Assembly (NCBI RefSeq): GCF_008386695.1 | Contig: NZ_VUOC01000004.1 | Location: 3,138,576-3,202,575, forward strand | Length of the DNA stretch: 64,000 nt | Source of the DNA: Chitinophaga agrisoli | GTDB lineage: Bacteria; Bacteroidota; Bacteroidia; Chitinophagales; Chitinophagaceae | Direction: 5' to 3' | Shown: one piece after another, positions 61,688 to 64,000 of the stretch | How positions within the stretch are numbered: position 1 is the first letter of the stretch | Layout of the letters: each line of letters begins with the position of its first letter | Notes under the pieces: generated by a model | Seen by the model: only the letters and a program-made list of their open reading frames with translations | Databases searched by the model: none | Told to the model about the DNA's origin: nothing | Position numbers and translations under genes: made by a program

Positions 61688-61862
61688 GTTTGTATTACTT
61701 TTTTTTCTTACTACAAAGGTGGGATGTTGATACCGGGATATAGTAACCGGATTGGTATATGTTGTAACCAAATCGGGTGGGTGGAGGCACTGTCTAAATC
61801 GTCCCCTAACAAAGTCTAATCCACCGGTCATCAGGGGTTTTATAAGGGGGTAACTTTACTGT

Positions 61863-62300
61863 ATGAAACAGCATAACTACCAGGGGACAACGACGGTACA
61901 GGTACCGCTCCCCACAGCATTTGACAGTATTCGCAGGCGGGTGCCGGAATGGTGGGCTAAACATTTTGAAGGCAGCTCGCAAAGCAAAGGCGACCGTTTT
62001 ACCGTGCGCTTTGGCACTACGTTTGTCACGTTTGAGATCACGGAAATGCTCCCCAACCAACAGATCGTATGGAAGGTGGTGGATAATTACCTGCCTTTTA
62101 TTGACAACAAAACAGAATGGCAGGGTACGGAAGTAGTATGGGAATTTAAGGAGCAGGATGGGGCTGTACAGATCCATATGACACATGTGGGCCTCACGCC
62201 GGAGTCTGAATGTTTTGAAGTCTGCAATAAAGGCTGGAATGGGCATATACAAGGCAGCCTGCATAACCTGTTGATGGAAAACAAAGGCAACCCGCAGTAA
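61863..62300 (+). CDS. SRPBCC (START-like) domain protein
   Basis: This 145-residue protein has the helix-grip fold pattern: TTTVQVPLPTAFDSIRR at the N-terminus, alternating strand segments and the C-terminal helix GWNGHIQGSLHNLL. It resembles AHSA1/PYR-like small-molecule-binding proteins and is not assigned further. The ATG lies close to TAACTTTA, a near match to the -7 box. It is the first gene of a short transcription unit with the next SRPBCC gene, 30 bases on. Confidence 0.75.
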   Translation: MKQHNYQGTTTVQVPLPTAFDSIRRRVPEWWAKHFEGSSQSKGDRFTVRFGTTFVTFEITEMLPNQQIVWKVVDNYLPFIDNKTEWQGTEVVWEFKEQDGAVQIHMTHVGLTPESECFEVCNKGWNGHIQGSLHNLLMENKGNPQ

Positions 62301-62330
62301 CCCTCTCCTTTCAGCCATTTAAAAAGAACC

Positions 62331-62828
62331 ATGTTTATGAGCACGCTTAAGCAACCACGGGCTGTTGCCGATACGGAAACCGGCGCCATCCTGGCGATGG
62401 CAGACCTTGCCGCCCCGCCGGAACGTATCTTCAAACTTTTGACGGACGCGCATGATATTGAGCAATGGTGGGGATCTGATGATACCTACCGCATGCGGCA
62501 ATGGGAGGCGCACACTGTGCCGGGCGGTGATTATACGGTAGCAGTACGCGCTGCAAACGGAGACGTTTTTCCTGCCAGCGGAACGTTCCTGGTGGTGGAT
62601 GCACCCTATAAGCTTAGTCATACCCGTAAGTACGAATGGGATCATCCAACGCTGGGCAGGCATGTTACCACCATTAGTTTTTTGCTACAGCCTATTGAAG
62701 CAGGCACCCGGTTAACGGTACGACACGAAGGCTTTGCCGGGTTTAATGACGCCGCTTATGAACATGCGGACGGATGGGAGCGGGTATTGGGATGGTTGAA
62801 TGTATTCATCTATTCCCATGCAGATTGA
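62331..62828 (+). CDS. SRPBCC (AHSA1-like) domain protein
   Basis: This 165-residue protein belongs to the AHSA1-like SRPBCC group: MADLAAPPERIFKLLTDAHDIEQWWGS is the usual N-terminal landmark and GGDYTV-x-VRAANGD follows. The C-terminal helix carries HADGWERVLGWLNVFI. A second ATG lies six bases further in. It is cytoplasmic with no signal. A strong terminator follows. Confidence 0.82.
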   Translation: MFMSTLKQPRAVADTETGAILAMADLAAPPERIFKLLTDAHDIEQWWGSDDTYRMRQWEAHTVPGGDYTVAVRAANGDVFPASGTFLVVDAPYKLSHTRKYEWDHPTLGRHVTTISFLLQPIEAGTRLTVRHEGFAGFNDAAYEHADGWERVLGWLNVFIYSHAD

Positions 62829-62877
62829 AAGTGCATCATCTTATAGATTGCATGTAACGCCTTAGGGCGAACAATTT

Positions 62878-62922
62878 AAAACAGAACGGCCCACCGCGTG
62901 TAACGGTGGGCCGTTCTGTTTT
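62878..62922. terminator. Strong bidirectional terminator
   Basis: Perfect 19-base arms at 62878-62896 and 62904-62922 with a seven-base loop begin with AAAA and end with TTTT. It is the longest perfect hairpin in the window. Confidence 0.92.
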
Positions 62923-62951
62923 AAGCTTTATCTTCGTTAAAACTCCAGCTT

Positions 62952-63470
62952 ATGGATGCCGCCACGTTAAAGGGCCTGCAGGCCCCATTGAAAGAAAAGT
63001 ACCGGCAAGACCCCGCCGCCGCTTTCATCACCTTACATGCGCAGGGCAAAACAGGCCCCAACATTTCCTGCCAGGTAGATACCGGGCATATGGTAGTAGA
63101 AGCCGGCTTGCACCCCGCTACCGGTGGTAATGGAACGCAGGCCTGCTCCGGTGATATGCTGTTACAAGCGCTGGCTGCCTGTGCAGGCGTTACCCTTAAC
63201 GCAGTAGCCACTGCTATGGGTATTGAACTGACAGCTGCCGTTATTAAGGCGGAGGGGGATATAGATTTCAGGGGTACGTTGGGCGTATCCAAAGAAACGC
63301 CGGTAGGATTCAGCGCTATACGGCTGCAGTTTGTAATAGATAGCCCGGCTACTGATGAGCAGTTGGATAAGCTGTTACAATTAACGGAGCGGTATTGTGT
63401 GGTGTATCAAACGCTACGTTCCGGCGTAGCCATTGAAAATAGCCTGCAGCGGGAAGCAGGAAATGCGTAA
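62952..63470 (+). CDS. OsmC/Ohr-family protein
   Basis: This 172-residue protein matches the OsmC family: it has the central helix with GDMLLQALAACAGVTL (Cys in CAG) and the second conserved Cys in TERYCVVYQTL. The two Cys are the peroxidatic pair of peroxiredoxin-like organic hydroperoxide reductases. The family lowers organic peroxide stress. It is cytoplasmic and lies 39 bases before the flavoprotein gene on the same strand, so they may share a transcript. Confidence 0.88.
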   Translation: MDAATLKGLQAPLKEKYRQDPAAAFITLHAQGKTGPNISCQVDTGHMVVEAGLHPATGGNGTQACSGDMLLQALAACAGVTLNAVATAMGIELTAAVIKAEGDIDFRGTLGVSKETPVGFSAIRLQFVIDSPATDEQLDKLLQLTERYCVVYQTLRSGVAIENSLQREAGNA

Positions 63471-63508
63471 ATTAAAATGCTGCTGTAGCATAAAAACTAA
63501 CCCTCTTC

Positions 63509-64000
63509 ATGAAACTCGACGCTGACGTATTGATCATAGGCGCCGGTCTTGCCGGACTGGTGGCCACCCACGAGCTTACCTCAAAAGGCATTAAGGTGAT
63601 CCTTTTAGACCAGGAAGGAGACCAGCATTTAGGCGGCCAGGCATTCTGGTCGTTTGGCGGATTATTTATGGTAGATACGCCCCTGCAAAGACGCATGGGC
63701 ATAAAGGATAGCCTGGACCTGGCCCTGCAGGACTGGATGGGCACGGCTGGTTTTGACCGTGCGGAAGACTACTGGCCGCGGAAATGGGCGGAGGCCTATG
63801 TACATTTTGCCGCTACGGAAAAATACAGCTGGCTGCGGCAGCATGGCCTGCGCTTTTTCCCTATTGTAGGCTGGGCAGAGCGGGGCGGTTATAATGCTAC
63901 GGGACATGGCAACTCCGTACCCAGATTCCATGTTACCTGGGGCACCGGACCGGGCGTTGTAGGCCCTTTTGTGCAGTATGCGAAGGAGGCCTCCAAAAAG
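63509..64000 (+). CDS. FAD-dependent oxidoreductase (partial, C-terminus off window)
   Basis: The frame starts at 63509 (MKLDADVLIIGAGLAGLVAT) and is open to the right edge, 164 residues. The GxGxxG FAD-binding motif (GAGLAGLVA) and the following Asp (LLDQEG) at the end of the second strand are clear. HLGGQAFWSFGGLF is like the FAD-contacting segment of fumarate reductase/3-ketosteroid dehydrogenase-type flavoproteins. The substrate-binding half is not in the window. Confidence 0.8.
   Translation, partial: MKLDADVLIIGAGLAGLVATHELTSKGIKVILLDQEGDQHLGGQAFWSFGGLFMVDTPLQRRMGIKDSLDLALQDWMGTAGFDRAEDYWPRKWAEAYVHFAATEKYSWLRQHGLRFFPIVGWAERGGYNATGHGNSVPRFHVTWGTGPGVVGPFVQYAKEASKK

Overview
The window looks like a chromosomal segment from a Bacteroidota bacterium, most probably the family Chitinophagaceae and close to Chitinophaga. 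The evidence is a SusC/SusD pair with an ECF sigma factor and FecR anti-sigma factor, MacB/FtsX-type permeases without an ATPase, a type IX secretion client (gliding-motility C-terminal domain) beside a PorP/SprF protein, a DUF1800/DUF1501 pair, and several promoters matching the Bacteroidota -7 box TAnnTTTG. The genus is inferred from general resemblance and was not tested.

Layout. 1-2.6 kb: a DUF1800-DUF1501 operon that runs off the left edge. 2.6-15.9 kb: mixed single genes (small hypotheticals, DinB-like, MacB-like permease, thiolase, tRNA-Lys, DUF1801, lipoproteins, an astacin-type metalloprotease). 16.5-30.5 kb: a minus-strand polysaccharide utilisation locus, ordered from sigma factor through FecR, SusC, SusD, a GH99/71-like lipoprotein, a metallophosphoesterase, decayed gene fragments and a large DUF4450-like protein to a GH43 enzyme. 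A GH2 enzyme, a second permease, an SDR, an AraC regulator and a sulfatase lie next to it, up to 38.4 kb. 39.4-42.4 kb: a SUKH/HEAT-like protein and small membrane proteins. 42.5-45.1 kb: a reductase/NmrA operon divergent from a GlxA-type regulator. 45.2-46.9 kb: a Tat-exported DsrE-like protein overlapping a TsdA-like dihaem cytochrome. 47.0-50.1 kb: an HPP membrane protein and a Crp/Fnr regulator divergent from a CLC anion transporter with a CBS domain. 50.2-57.9 kb: a methyltransferase, a 1625-residue adhesin-like protein with its PorP/SprF partner, and a His/Tyr-rich lipoprotein. 58.1-64 kb: an amidohydrolase-NTF2 fusion, AraC and SDR genes, two SRPBCC proteins, an OsmC protein and a truncated flavoprotein.

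The most unusual content is a family of three very short genes (47, 56 and 56 codons including no overlap with larger genes) at 14584-14727, 38823-38993 and 39092-39262. They encode peptides with a shared basic leader, a Gly-rich junction in two of them and a Cys/Thr/Ser-rich tail, like precursors of ribosomally made modified peptides (lanthipeptide-like). All three share a conserved leader of about 73 bases, and two share a further element 246-247 bases upstream of the start codon. No modifying enzyme or exporter for them is visible here, so they would have to be processed by enzymes encoded elsewhere.

Two other features deserve attention. The first is the crp/fnr-clc divergent promoter, where perfect palindromes lie on back-to-back -7 boxes. 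The second is the DsrE-TsdA pair, which suggests periplasmic thiosulfate oxidation.
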